Source: Amoebophrya sp. A120 (lineage: Eukaryota; Sar; Dinophyceae; Syndiniales; Amoebophryaceae). From it: a stretch of DNA of 64,000 bases. Position numbers and translations under genes: made by a program. Under the pieces are notes generated by a model that worked only from the letters and a program-made list of their open reading frames with translations, was not told where the DNA came from and made no database searches. The stretch lies in the NCBI GenBank assembly GCA_905178155.1, contig CAJINV010000001.1, positions 2,780,089 through 2,844,088 of the forward strand. The letters are read 5' to 3'. Positions 1 to 11,558 of the stretch are shown here, piece by piece (the first letter of the stretch is position 1; each line of letters opens with the position of its first letter).

Positions 1-1262
1 TACCTAAAGTAAATTTCTATTTTGATTTTACATTGCAATATATAGTTCTAGACAGCATCTTTTTGTCCATTTTTGAGATTATTTGCCTTTATCTTCTGTA
101 CTTCCAAATGCGTTAGCGTCAAATTTTTTTTTTGGGGACTCATTGGCCCGCTGCAAAAATTGGGCGCCGCTGCTGCAGGCCGCTCTTGTCTGCGGCGCCT
201 GTGGTGCTGACAAAGAATGCCCATTCAGCTGGACGCGAACGTTCCGAGAGGATCCGCGCCCTTTGTGGCTAGACCCGAGGGCTCCGGTGCAGGAACAAGG
301 CCCGCCGGTGCTGTTCGCGCGCTTTGGGAGAATCCAGGGGCGCCCGCGTGTGGGGCGCAAAGCAGCCGGCGCCGGCGCCCGCCTCTTGTTGGCCCGCAGA
401 GTTGTGCGTTGGCGGTATTATTCTGGGCGCAGCGGCGCGTGAGTTAGAGTTTGGCGGGGCGCTTCGCGCCCGTGGTGCGGCCGCGGCCCTGCCCCGGCAG
501 GCTTGCGCGGCTCGCGCCAGTGCTCCGCCAGGCGCCCGTCTTGGCGCCCTTTTACGACAGGGTCTGCCCGTGTGCACGCCGGCGAATTGTACTGAGACAT
601 TGCGGCCGGCGCCCGTTGTGGTCGCCGGCGCCGGCGTGTTGCGCCGTCTTTTCGGCGGCTGCCTGTAAAGTGGTGACGGGGCCGGCGGGCCGGTCGAGAA
701 CGAAGGTCTTTCAGAATGATCTACATGGCATGTAAGTTCCCCTGCCGAGACCGACGATCGCCGTCACTCAGACGGCACGCACCTGGACGTGATGCAGAAA
801 CCAATTTTGTTTCGCACATCATTGAAGAACATTGATTGCGGGCTTCATTGACTTCAGAGGGCTTCCGCGAGTGTGTTAAATGAAAGCTATCTTCAAGGAA
901 GCCACTTGTCTTGCGCTTGCAGCAAGGAAGACAGCAGGACAGTGCCGTCATATTGTCGCAGCCATGTTCCTCCATGACTCATGTTCTGGCTTATGTGAGG
1001 CATCGCAATGCGGTTCTGTGAGAGCGAGGAGGCATATGGAGAAAAGCAAAACTCTAGAACTGCAGACCACGAGAGCTGCCGACGCAAAACAATGGACACA
1101 AAGCTATGCCGAGAGATTTAACGCCTCTTGCAGCATGGAGGCAGGCTTCGGTAGCAAGACTTGAAGCGAAGCAGAAGTATTACTGTATATTAAAGTATCG
1201 CGTACTAGTTGTAGGCACCTGTGAAACTAACTCGCGAAGCCAGAGGCCCTCGGTGGTCGAAC
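1..1262. other. Upstream region without a recognised gene
   Basis: No reading frame here could be tied to a known family or joined convincingly to a neighbour. A GC-rich patch runs from about 140 to 690, rich in GGCGCC-like words, and gives overlapping open frames on both strands, which is what base composition alone would produce. The last part presumably holds the promoter and 5' leader of the gene starting at 1,263. Confidence 0.4.
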
Positions 1263-4200
1263 ATGCCACCGACGGACCAAGACTCCGTTGCGGGGAGCGG
1301 AGTTTTCACGCCTAACGAGTCCGCAGTCTTGCCTGTCACGGATTCTCGCACACACGCAAACTCGTGGGACACTTACGACATCGCTACTCCGCAGAACAAC
1401 AAAACATACCGAGAAAAGATGGCGGACGTAAGTACTTTTTTCGATGCGGCGCACTCCTTGAGCGATTGTTTCTGTAAATATGTTTTCTTTTGTACTTCGA
1501 ACTAGTTTTCCAGTTTAAGGAAGTTTAAGTTTGACTCATCTGCAACGCAGTGAGCAAACTGAAATCAAGCGCGAACCTGAAAATAAAATCTTACCCCACC
1601 GAACAGATGCAGAAGGAGCGGAACCAGCAGGTGCGGCAGTACATCCGCGACGAAGCGGAGCAAAAGTACACGATCATCACTTTGGAGGAGAACCTGCAGG
1701 ACAAGATCCGCAAGCTGCGCGCGGCGCACGCGGAGATCGCCCGGCTGCAGGAGATCCTCCGAAAGAACGGGCTGGAGGCCGAGGTCGTGCGGGGGTGCCG
1801 CTACAATTCCGTCGGGGCCATCGACGAGGAAGTGGTCCCGGAGGAGGAGGTATGGATTGCAAATATGTCTGGGTCCGAAAGATTCCGAGATTTGTCACGC
1901 AGTTTTTCCAAGCTCCGCCAAGGCTGGAATGCAGGGCATAGCATCACAGGTTCTGCATCTGCAGCTCGTTGGTGATACCTATTCTGCATGAGAAATGGTC
2001 TCTCAGCATGGCCAGAAATGGGGTCCTTTTGCAAGTCACGCAACGCAGACTTTTGTATGATCCGCAACACGCATGACAAGTTTCTTTACATCCTTCCAGA
2101 CCCACACACTTTTGCAGTTGATAGGACGTGGAGGAGGTGTCCCACGTAACTATATCGCCGAAGGACGAGGCGGAGCGACAGCTGGATGGCACGAACAAAA
2201 CCACGAACCTCCACGGGGCGGGCGCAGCTGGGTCAGCGTCCGAGGTGGAAGGTGCCACCGCGGTGAGGAAGGTTGAAGGTAGAGACGGAATGTAGTATAA
2301 AATCAAAAATTTGCCATGTGGCCCTCTTGAAATCAAATGACTGTGCAAGAATAACGAGTTTGCCACAAAAATCTATAAGTACCAGACTATCTTCCCACCG
2401 ATGATGTTGTTGTAGCTAGTAGAAAACGAAACTCAAAATCTCTTCAGTTCTGCACCTCCCGCCCGTGGCGTCGCTCACCGCGAAGTCCGAAAGCTCGGCC
2501 ACAGCAGTCGCAAAACCGTCCGTGCCCCTCACCGCCGACGACCTGTACTACTACCCGGAGGGCAAGGCCGCAGAGGACTTTCAGCAAGTCGAGCGAGACC
2601 CCGGCGAGGAAGCCGACTCGGAATATGAGGACATCGAGGACGCGAGTGAACAGCACGGCGTCGCCGATCGTCCAGTAGAACAAGTACTCTCTTCGAGCAG
2701 ACAAGGCTCCTCGTCCGTCGGCGTTGCTTCTCTGGTCGTAGCGAAGCCCACAGCCTCCATAGTTTCTCTCGCTTCCGACGGCAGTGACCGCGTCTCGCCG
2801 TCTGCGGTGTTGACTTCCTGCGTGTTGGAAAAGAAGAACGACGAAGCTGTCTGCAAGGAGAACAGGACATTAGCTGAAAGTAGAAGTGCCTTGAACACTT
2901 CTACCTCAGGGTCCGGGTCCAATAGCAAAAAACCACCTTCAGATAACTACACGGCGAAGAAGCCGGCCCCGGGGCTGGCGCGTCCCCCACCCGCTCCGGA
3001 GAGCACACCGGATCTGCTGGAGCAAACCCGGATTTCGAATTCGGAAGTGGAAAAGATGGAGGCGTCGCTGCGGAAAAAGTACACGAACTTGAAATGTCTG
3101 CAGCGCAGCGGTGGAGACAACATCAGCCTGAGCCAGACGAGTGGTCAACAGGTGGTCTCGCCGATGTCGGCTTCCGTGGCAACCACCAAAGTGTCTCCGG
3201 AAAAGCGGCCTCATGGGACGATCAGTGCGTTGCCGAGCTTAAACATCGGAGGCGTTACAGCCAGTATAGATCTCGTCACTTTGCAGATTGATTGCTTCAT
3301 TCAATCGCGCTTGTGTGAGTGCTGTCTTTTCTGTCGTTCCATGTATATTCAGAGTTCTCGCAATGTCTGCTCGTCTTCGTCACGGGGGTAACAACTTTCT
3401 TAAGTTCAACTTCGAATTTAGATCAAACGGTTTTTTACCAATTTTTTTACAACTCTTCCAACTAGGCTCTTCCACATCTTCTTCCCGCGAGCGTGCTGCG
3501 TCTTGTCGCCCCGCGGCCTTCGGCATCTCGGTTCCCATGCACGTGCCAACATCCGCGCTGCCGTCTCCGTGCTTGCAGTACCGTTCGCTGGAACTGCCAA
3601 CGCCGAAATGGCCTGTGCCAGCAGCATATAACATGCAAAAATGTCTGGGTCTGGAAGAATGCAAGATTTGTCTATGCATATTTCTCATGACTCATCATCA
3701 TCATGCCTGTAATGCTTGACCTAGCATCGCAGACTTTTAGAGGCCTTCCTGATGTACCTTCCGCCTGAGAAATGCTCTGTCCGTGTAGCAAAAACTGTAC
3801 CCCTCTTGCTGGTCATGCAATACAAATTTTTTTAGAGTTCAAAAACAGCATGACGAGTTGCAATCTTCCAGACCCAGACACTTCTGCAGTTTATACAGCC
3901 GTAGCTGGAACGAGCACTCCGGCAGACGCCAAGCCACGGTTCGTCACGCGCCTCAGCGCCCGACCGCCGCCTAGAATGCCAACAACCGGTACAGGGGGGA
4001 GCGCCACTGCCGCCGTTGGAACCGGGCTACCCCCGGCCAATGCGACGTACTTGCCTTTGTTTGATAAAAAAAAAACCCATGAATGTGCGTACGTGTACTG
4101 AAACCGAGTTCTTGAAACCTAAGAACAGTGTACTTTTTCGTTCTGCAGCATGTTTGATGTACACATTTGACTTTCGTTTTCCCAACACCAGCGTCGTTGC

Positions 4201-4831
4201 TGTGGAAACGACCAAGAGCGCGACCAGTTCCGCGGCACCCAGCCCGCTCACGGCCACCGCTGTCTCGAAGCACATGGGCGTGTTGCACTACCCGCGGTTC
4301 GCCAAGCAGCCCCGAATCGCGCAGTACTCGACGAGACCCTCAAGCACAAGCCCGGCGGCGGAGACGCCGCTGGTGTTTTCCCGTGCCGTCGTACCCGCTA
4401 CGGCTCACCAAACCAGCAGCTTCCTCCCCGCCGCGCGTGCCAGCGTCACCGGCGTGCGAACCCTGGTCGGAGGAGGAGCGATTTGTCCTGCGAAGAACAG
4501 TAACACAACCCCCAACCGCAGTCCCTCGCACAATTCGAGTTCCGTCCGCAAGCTTCGGGCTGGATCTGCGGATGATGCGACGTCGGAGTTGCAGAACCTC
4601 CGTGCAGCAACTTCTACCGGCCTAGACTCCTCTGCAACGCGACGACTGGGCGCTTCACCTGTGGACGGTAAGGACTCCGGTGCGGAACTGCTCATGTCCA
4701 AAACGACGGCAGACTCAGCAAAGAGCAAGGAAACGGTTACGACAGCAGAAAAGGGCGGAGAGCATCAAGAGACGAAGGAGTACTTGCGAGTGGCCCGGTC
4801 AGACACCCTCGAGGCGAGTCCGGTGTCGTAA
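1263..4831 (+). CDS. Coiled-coil / low-complexity protein, 7 exons, unknown function
   Basis: Proposed exons are 1263-1427, 1607-1849, 2125-2278, 2448-3263, 3466-3626, 3901-4046 and 4192-4831. Together they are 2,325 nt and keep one frame, giving 774 residues. Residues ~55-112 form a charged coiled-coil (KERNQQVRQYIRDEAEQ and on through LEENLQDKIRKLRAAHAEI). The rest is acidic, then Ser/Thr/Pro/Ala-rich and probably disordered, ending in a Lys/Glu-rich tail. No enzyme motif was found. ATG at 1263 is chosen because its frame joins cleanly through GTAAGT (1428) to CAG (1606). Four introns have ordinary GT-AG ends; two are introner elements (1851-2124, 3627-3895). A scaffold or cytoskeletal role is possible but unsupported. 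The gene is fairly secure; its function is unknown. Confidence 0.7.
1851..2124 (+). mobile_element. Introner element, family A (intron 2 of the 1,263 gene)
   Basis: It begins TATGGATTGCAAATATGTCT and ends with the inverted counterpart (CCAGACCCACACACTTTTGC, then AGTTGATA). Flanks are GGAGG and GGACG, a 5-bp duplication with one mismatch. Internal words such as GCATGAGAAAT and GCATGACAAG recur in other introners of this window. This copy can also be removed as a plain GT-AG intron (1850-2124); both readings keep frame. Confidence 0.8.
3627..3895 (+). mobile_element. Introner element, family A (intron 5 of the 1,263 gene)
   Basis: It begins TATAACATGCAAAAATGTCT and ends with the inverted form, closing GCAGTTTATA. 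Flanks are CAGCA and CAGCC, a 4/5 match. Removing the element and the second flank (3627-3900) joins two open frames, reading ...PVPAA then VAGTSTP. This supports intron status, although no GT-AG pair lies at the join. Confidence 0.85.
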
Positions 4832-6486
4832 GGATACTTAAAGGTTGAAGTGGCAGGTTGACATCAAGATCTGCAAAAGAGTTTTAGTGATTTTGATTTA
4901 ATGAGGACTTTTTCAGCACATGTTGATCCGGACGAGCTTGTGGGCCAGGCCTTGCCTCTGAGTCTCAAAAAAGCCTTTCCCACAAATAGAAATTCCAAAA
5001 CAAGTCGCTCTAACTCAGTAGTCTAGTATGAAATAGATACTGCAGCGTGAGCGTAAGACAAGTGTTTTTCAAGTTCATCACTGGCTTTCATGTACATATC
5101 GCGACCGTATTGTGTTTGTGACCCGGTTTGAATATTAGACAAGAAATTGCTGTAAGAGTAAAGCTGGCTGTTTGTGTGTGCGCCGTGTCATGTTTTTGTC
5201 ATGCAGGATTCGGTTTTTAACTTTAGCTTCCCTGACGGGCATGTGATGAGCTTTCCTCACAGCACGGACCCCAACTTGTTGCAGATGAATGTTGTCGGGA
5301 TCTATCATCTTTTTTGTTGATCGAAAAGAAAAATGAACTCACAGACACACATAATGATAAGCGACGACTTTTAGAAGAAGAAGCACAACTTTACAACAAG
5401 AAAGAACGCGCAATTGCAGTAGAAGAAAATACTTTGAAGATTTTTCTGGGTTTCTGGGACCTGAGACGAGGCCGGAAGGAACGCCATCTCGTCGAATTGT
5501 GACAAGTTTAATACAATTGTGCGTAGTGTTGATGTGTGTTCGTTTATTTTGAAACCGCTCTGTTTGAACGCGACGAGGTTAATGTTGCTCTCTCCGGAAC
5601 TGCGATGGTGAACAAGAGCAAACTGGCGAGCGTCCTATCTCCTAAGTTTTCTAGTCAAGAAGCGCAGGTTTCAAAAAAAGGACCGACACGAAAAGACGGT
5701 GATGGTTTGCGTCAAGACATGCCTTGCGTCAAAACATGGTTTATTGCTCCCAAAAGATGACAAGCGACGTGCAAAGTTATCTAACTGGTGGTGAAACTGA
5801 AAGCGAAAACGAATGCCACTCTCTGATTGCACCTCTAGTACGAAGCATTGTCTGACGTCGTGTTTCAACGCAGCAGGGAAGGTGTGGTTTGTGTGTGTTT
5901 CGAATCAGTGTGCAAATCAAAAAGTTGTGAACGTCAGAAAACGAGAACGGATAGTGAATTAGAATTTGTGCTATCAGACAACCGTCTCAACAGCATTGTT
6001 CCAGAAACATCAAGATGCTTTTATCCTAATCCCTTCACCCTGGTGGCCGCGCGTCTGCTCCGCTTCGGGCGATCACACAAACTACCGGACTGAACGGTTG
6101 TTGCGAATTGAATCTGTGCCGCACAGGTGCAGCAGAGAACAGGAAAATTTTATCGTGCAAGAATCAGGACACTATCCCGCTTTGGTACTTGCAGTGTCGC
6201 GTCCGTGAGCGATTCATTGTAATCCTTCCGACTGACATTTTCTGTCCAGTTTCTAGCAGGAGCAACCAAACGTGGGCTACAACTACCGGAGCAACGTGCG
6301 GGAACCAACCAGCTATCTTTCCACAGCAACATTCATATCTGCAACAACTTCCTCATTGCAACTACAACTTCAGCCTTTTTGGTCCGTACCGAGCAGCTGC
6401 GAATTGAATTTTTTCCAGCGACTATCAAACGCATTCTCCTCCGTAAGCCGAGTTCCACGAGACAAAGAAGCACCTCCTCCTGCAAG
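4832..6486. other. Intergenic region, 1.65 kb
   Basis: No supported gene. Position 5314-5502 has a 62-codon Lys/Glu-rich open frame that looks coiled-coil-like, but it starts with TTG, has no visible splice partner and stands alone, so it is not called. The remainder is mildly AT-rich and should hold the 3' end of the upstream gene and the promoter of the next. Confidence 0.4.
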
Positions 6487-9400
6487 ATGACGAGCGACGC
6501 GGGAGTATCGAAATCAAAAAAAGAGAAGAAGGAAAAGAAGAGCAAGAAGGAGAAGAAAGAAAAGGACAAAAACAGCGACCATCCAAGTCCCTCCGCCTCA
6601 CCTGGGGACGCGGTAAATGAAATTTTGTTATGATTTTGTTAAAGGAGCTTCGCCTTATTCTTATGAAAGAAACTCAGTAAGCGAGGTCATCTAATGGATT
6701 TTCTGCACTTTACTGAACAAGAGAACGTGAACTTGTTCTTTCACCAAACCCGCAGCATTAACCAAAAATCTCAGGCACCGTCACTTCCGCCCGGTCTCGC
6801 CGCCGCTGGCTTAGCCGGCGCGTATCCACCGTGGGGCGTTGCAGCCGCACCCGGGTGGGACCCGTGGGGACAGGGATGGCATCCCGCCGCCGCTTCGGGG
6901 CACCACTGGGCCCCTCATATGGACCCGAACGCCGCCGCCATGATGGCTGCCGCCGCGGCGCACCAGGCCGCCGCAGCAGCCGGGCACCACCTGGTGCCGC
7001 CGCACGACGCGGCAAATGCGCTCTCGGGTGCGTTGGAAAAGGCGCTGAGCAGCCACCTGAGTGGGAGCTCGGAACGCAAAAAGAAGAAGAAGAAAAAGAA
7101 GCGCAGAAGCCGTTCGTCCGATTCGGAGGAGGAATCGTCGGAGGAAATAAAAGTCCGCACCATCGCCAATCCCTTCGCTCGCTACGGCCACGAATCCCAG
7201 CCACCACCGCAGCAGGGAGCGCAGATGCCAAGGAGCGGAGATTACACGAGCGAAAAGCTGGAGGCGATAGGAATCCACGAAAATCCTATGCGATTGTCTT
7301 CGATCAGGGCGACTTATCATTATCAGCGGAAGATGTCAGTGTCATGCGTGTTTGAGGACTCTAATGATCTGTTAACACCGAGATCTAGATCACAGGTTAC
7401 GTGAAATGTCTACCACCTCTCACCACCTCCTTGGGCTTGGACTTATGAACTGGAGTTCAATCCCAGTTTATTCGCTGAAAGCCGCCACAATGGTAATGAT
7501 AATTGGTTTGCATCCTATACCAGCAGAACTAGTCGAAGGCCTCCTCGAATGGGTGGATGAAAATAGGGTGAAAACTTTTTTTAGCTTTTTTTTGTCCACT
7601 TCAATCATGGGTAGACCACGATTTCCAACAACAGCGTCGGTTACTTAGTTCCTGCTGATAGTTCGGTGGAGGTCGTTCTTGTACCAAATTGCAATAGAAA
7701 AAGCCGAGCATGTGCGTCGTTTGGCAGCGTCTCATAGTTGGTTCCAGTCCCGACAGATACATTCCACAGTTTTTACTGGACAGCGCAATGCTGGCACAGT
7801 AAAATCTTTCAGTAAAGAATTCTTTGGTATAAAACATCTTTGTGCAAAACGAGATGGAACCTCCAGTGCGAGTGAGTAAAGGCATTTGCGCACCATGCAA
7901 GTATTGACGAGCTTCGACCGTGCAGATCGTACTGCTGCTGCAGCCGGAAGGATCTCAGTAGTAGATAGATCTCTATACATACCTACGTACACAACTGTCC
8001 GCCTCGCGTTTTTTCACGGGAGAAGTTACAAGCGCACTGGTGATTGTAGCTGGAGGAAGGTTTCCTATGTATTGATGAGCACGACGGCGGTTCAGCAAAA
8101 CAAGTTGTGCGGCGGGCCTTCATTGTCATTCGTGAAGCCAACAAATTTTGCTTTGAAACTGGAGGAGAAATAAGTACTGAGTGCCGAGGTAGTTGTGGAC
8201 TGCTAACGTTGAATCGCAATCGGGGTGCCACCGCGAGCATGTTAGAAATCCGAGATGAAAATCATAAGTAGACCGCATCCTGTGCCTGCTGCATTTTTAG
8301 TCTGTGCGACTGATGCAAGTCTTCATGCCATGCCCATGCTTGTAGCTGTAAGTGTGCCTAATATGGCCAGACGCATATATCTCTATTATGGCGCACGCTT
8401 AGCGTGAGACCGACCAAGCTGCCTGTACTAGGGACAAAAGATTTTGACGTTTAGGCTCTTATTTATCTCTAGTACGTAGTTCTTGTAGCTGCTACACCTT
8501 TGTACATAGTCGGTTGTAGCTACTCCACGTCCTCATGTTTGTGTTGCGTATTTCCCGGAAGATGACCACGCGTCAAAAATGTCATCGAAATTCCCCATCA
8601 ATACGAACCTCTGCAGATCGATCAAGACGCCTTCGTACGGCTTCGATGCCTCGTACGAAACTGGGACGAAAGTTGTACTATAGGAAGAAACAAGTTGTGG
8701 GAAAAATGTAACACAGTTCGTCGTGGTCCACCACTAAAATTCGAATGTTTTTTCTGCAGCTGCAATCAAGTTGTGCTTGTGTGTGCTTCAGTTGTTTTGC
8801 AGCCACACCACTGCAAAGCCAGAGCCGTTGAGCTTTTGCATTATTGGCATCTGAATTGCCATTGCAACGAGCAGCTGACGCCGTAAGATTCCTCGAAAGT
8901 AAAACTTGTTCCCTGTGCTCCTTTCTTTGCCCTTCAATACCGCACGGTGGAGTACCAGCACAAAATCATGGTAAAAGGCCCGGTTGGGGACGTCGCGAAC
9001 CCGGCCAACGTGCTGATCGCGCGTATACGCGATATGCTCAAGCACCCGATCCTGGGAGCGCCGAGACCGGGGAAGAAGGCACAGCCAACGCTAGAAGAGA
9101 AAGAGCACCTGGAGGACAGTACACGTTTGTTATACGCGGTTTTCTTCTGAATCTGATTGATTTACTTATTCCGAGCTGCACCTTCCTGCCTGTTCATGCG
9201 AGTACTAGATTGGACGTTTCCGCTTCGCTATCGTGCTTGAAGAGATTTGTAGTTGTGCCGACATTTCTATCGGTACCACGTTGATGTAGTTACTCATAAG
9301 TTCAAAAAAAATGACACCAGTGCGCGCACTGGAGATGCAGGCACGAAACAACTACCAGCAAGAGAACCAGAATCAGAGAATGAGACAGCGATACGACGAA

Positions 9401-10453
9401 AGAGACGGAAAAGGCGGAAAGAGGTATACATAGTAATCATCTGCGTATAAAAATCCTTTTCCAGCACCTTCATGGACGGCTTTCTTCATGGTCATTGATT
9501 TGGTTTTTGGAAAAAGTTAGTGTCGTAGATGTACAAAGTAAACGTTCTTCCTCTCATCTTACCCCGACTCGTTTAGGTATGACGGCTACCACGACCGTCC
9601 GTACGGCAAGTGGGGCCGCGCTGCCGCCTCGCCAGAGGTGATCGGGCCGAGTTTATCGGAGCAGCAAGAGAAGCTGTCCCAGCGGGGAGGCAGCGGCAAG
9701 TACAATGGCGGAAAATACGGCAAAGGCGGAGGAGGACGGCACAAGGACCACCAGCGAAGTATTGGAGACTACAACCACAGCAACGGCGGTGGAGCATCAA
9801 ACCAGCAGAACCTAGCGCTGACCAACGTCGTCGACCCCTCCATTGACGCGCGACACGCCCCCCAGTTCGTGCCAGCCACGGCCGCACAACACTCGTCCAC
9901 CTTTCCTCCCGGAGGAGAGAGCGTGCATCCCCCGCACCAGATCCATATGGGCGGCGCAGGTGTTGTGCCACCAGCACACCAGCAGCAACCCGGGGTAGTG
10001 ATGATGCAGCAGCACCAGCAGCACAGTATGAACACCGAGCAGCCGCAGCGCGAATCCACGCCAACGACCACATCGAATGGGCAGGCCATGCCGTACGGCT
10101 TCGGAAATACCACGGTGAGAGGACAAACGACGCCACGGAACCACATACACAGCAACCTCCCCGGCGGCGGCGGACAGGGGCACCAGTCCTTTGCCACCAA
10201 TGGCGGGTTTGTTCATCCACAACACCATGTACTTCCGCACGACCAGGTAGGACATCATCTTCCGCAGCACCACCCGCCACCAATGGCGCACTTTGGTGGA
10301 CCTCCTCCACCAGAGATGACCGGCCCGCCGCATCACCAGGGCGGGTATCGTGCGCACCAACAGGGTGGATACCACCAGGCACCTAGTGGCGGTGGTCCAT
10401 ACGGAAAGGGCTTTGCACCGGTTACCTTCGCGGATGTTCGGGGGGCGTGCTAA
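6487..10453 (+). CDS. Lys-rich / Ala-His-rich low-complexity protein, multi-exon, unknown function
   Basis: Exon 1 (6487-6612) encodes MTSDAGVSKSK followed by a KKEKK-type basic run and ends at GTAAAT. Exon 2 starts at 6775 after a CAG and is rich in Ala, Pro, His and Trp, then has a KKKKKKRRSRSSDSEEE patch and IANPFARYGHE. Later coding stretches are seen at ~8950-9118 (KIMVKGPVGDVANPAN), ~9339-9432 (RNNYQQENQNQRMRQRYDER) and 9577-10453. The last joins through GTATAC/TTTAG to read KR-YDGYHDRPYGKWGR and ends in a His/Gln/Gly/Pro-rich tail. The middle joins (7300-8950 and 9119-9338) were not resolved, and these could be two genes. Basic plus RS-like plus Gly/His-rich tracts suggest RNA binding, but no RNA-binding domain was recognised. 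Confidence 0.5.
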
Positions 10454-11558
10454 CGGAGCAGTCTTGAGCGAGGACTACATAGGATTTTTCTAGTAGTGCG
10501 GTGCCTGTGCAAGTAACATACATGGAGGACCATTAACACGCAGCACTACAACCTGACGAGCGACCTTTTGGGATTGGAAACGACCAATGGAAACGAATAT
10601 AAATAGTTTTTTCCTCGAAAACGAAAACGAAATGAACCTGATGAACCAGCGATGAGTATTCGCCCGGCGACCGCGCGACTGTTGCGACGTCAATTGTACG
10701 CCTGCACGGCAACTACGTCCAAAACTCAACGAATACTTCGTTATTTTCATCTGAGAGCGTCTTCTTTCGGCGACAAGGGCAGAAGCAGTAGCGCATGTTA
10801 TCTAGTACAGCGATATAATTGTGGCGCTTTTCATTTAAGACGAACGACTACGACCACTTTCTGCTTGCGGCGAAAAGTACTCTGCGCTCTACGGTGGCTG
10901 ACGGCATCCGCGACTCTCCTGCGGTGGTCCACAGCAGCTACTTACTCTTAAAGCAGCACCACTACCTCTTGAGCACGCAGGACATAGACTCAGGGAAAGT
11001 TGAAACACTTTTAAGCAGTGCGAGGACCACGTCAGTGTTACTGAGACTTTAAGATGGAGCACACCAGGACTCGACGGGCTATCGGGACGCTCTCCCCGCA
11101 CTGATTACGTCTTGTCGCTGCTCAGATTGAGCGTCAACATTTACATCGAAGAGGTGAGCTGTGCTCCACGCGGTTTCCCTTCTGATTTGGACGGTTTTCT
11201 TTTTTTGTGTTCGCAGAATTCAGTTACTTTTTCGCTGCAGAGAAGGCACTGCATCTTCACAGTTGTGCCGTTTTACGAAGAGAATTCGTTGTTGGGGCAG
11301 ATGAGCGTTAGCACGAGGGTCAGAAATTATAAAACTCAAGTACTTGTTTTTGATAGGAGAGAAAGGTAGAAGTGTCTGATACATACAAGAAAGAGGAAGA
11401 CTTCTCACGTTCGAGGTATCTGAATGAACGTCTGAAAGAGCAGTAGAAATTTTACGTCACATCTTGGCTCAGCGAGGTTGTTGCTGACCAGGCTCAGGAA
11501 TAGTAGTAAGTAAAAGCAATCCCGAGTCTTGATGTGTTGATCGCGCCGGGGGACAAGG
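10454..11558. other. Intergenic region, 1.1 kb
   Basis: Overlapping open frames of 77-99 codons occur between 10,652 and 11,369, but none resembles a known protein or joins to the downstream gene with a clear splice. An upstream exon of the glycosyltransferase gene could lie here and cannot be excluded. Confidence 0.35.

Noticed and set aside
83-577. Overlapping 76-119-codon frames on both strands near the window start
   Set aside because: GC-rich composition keeps all frames open; no family resemblance or splice logic.
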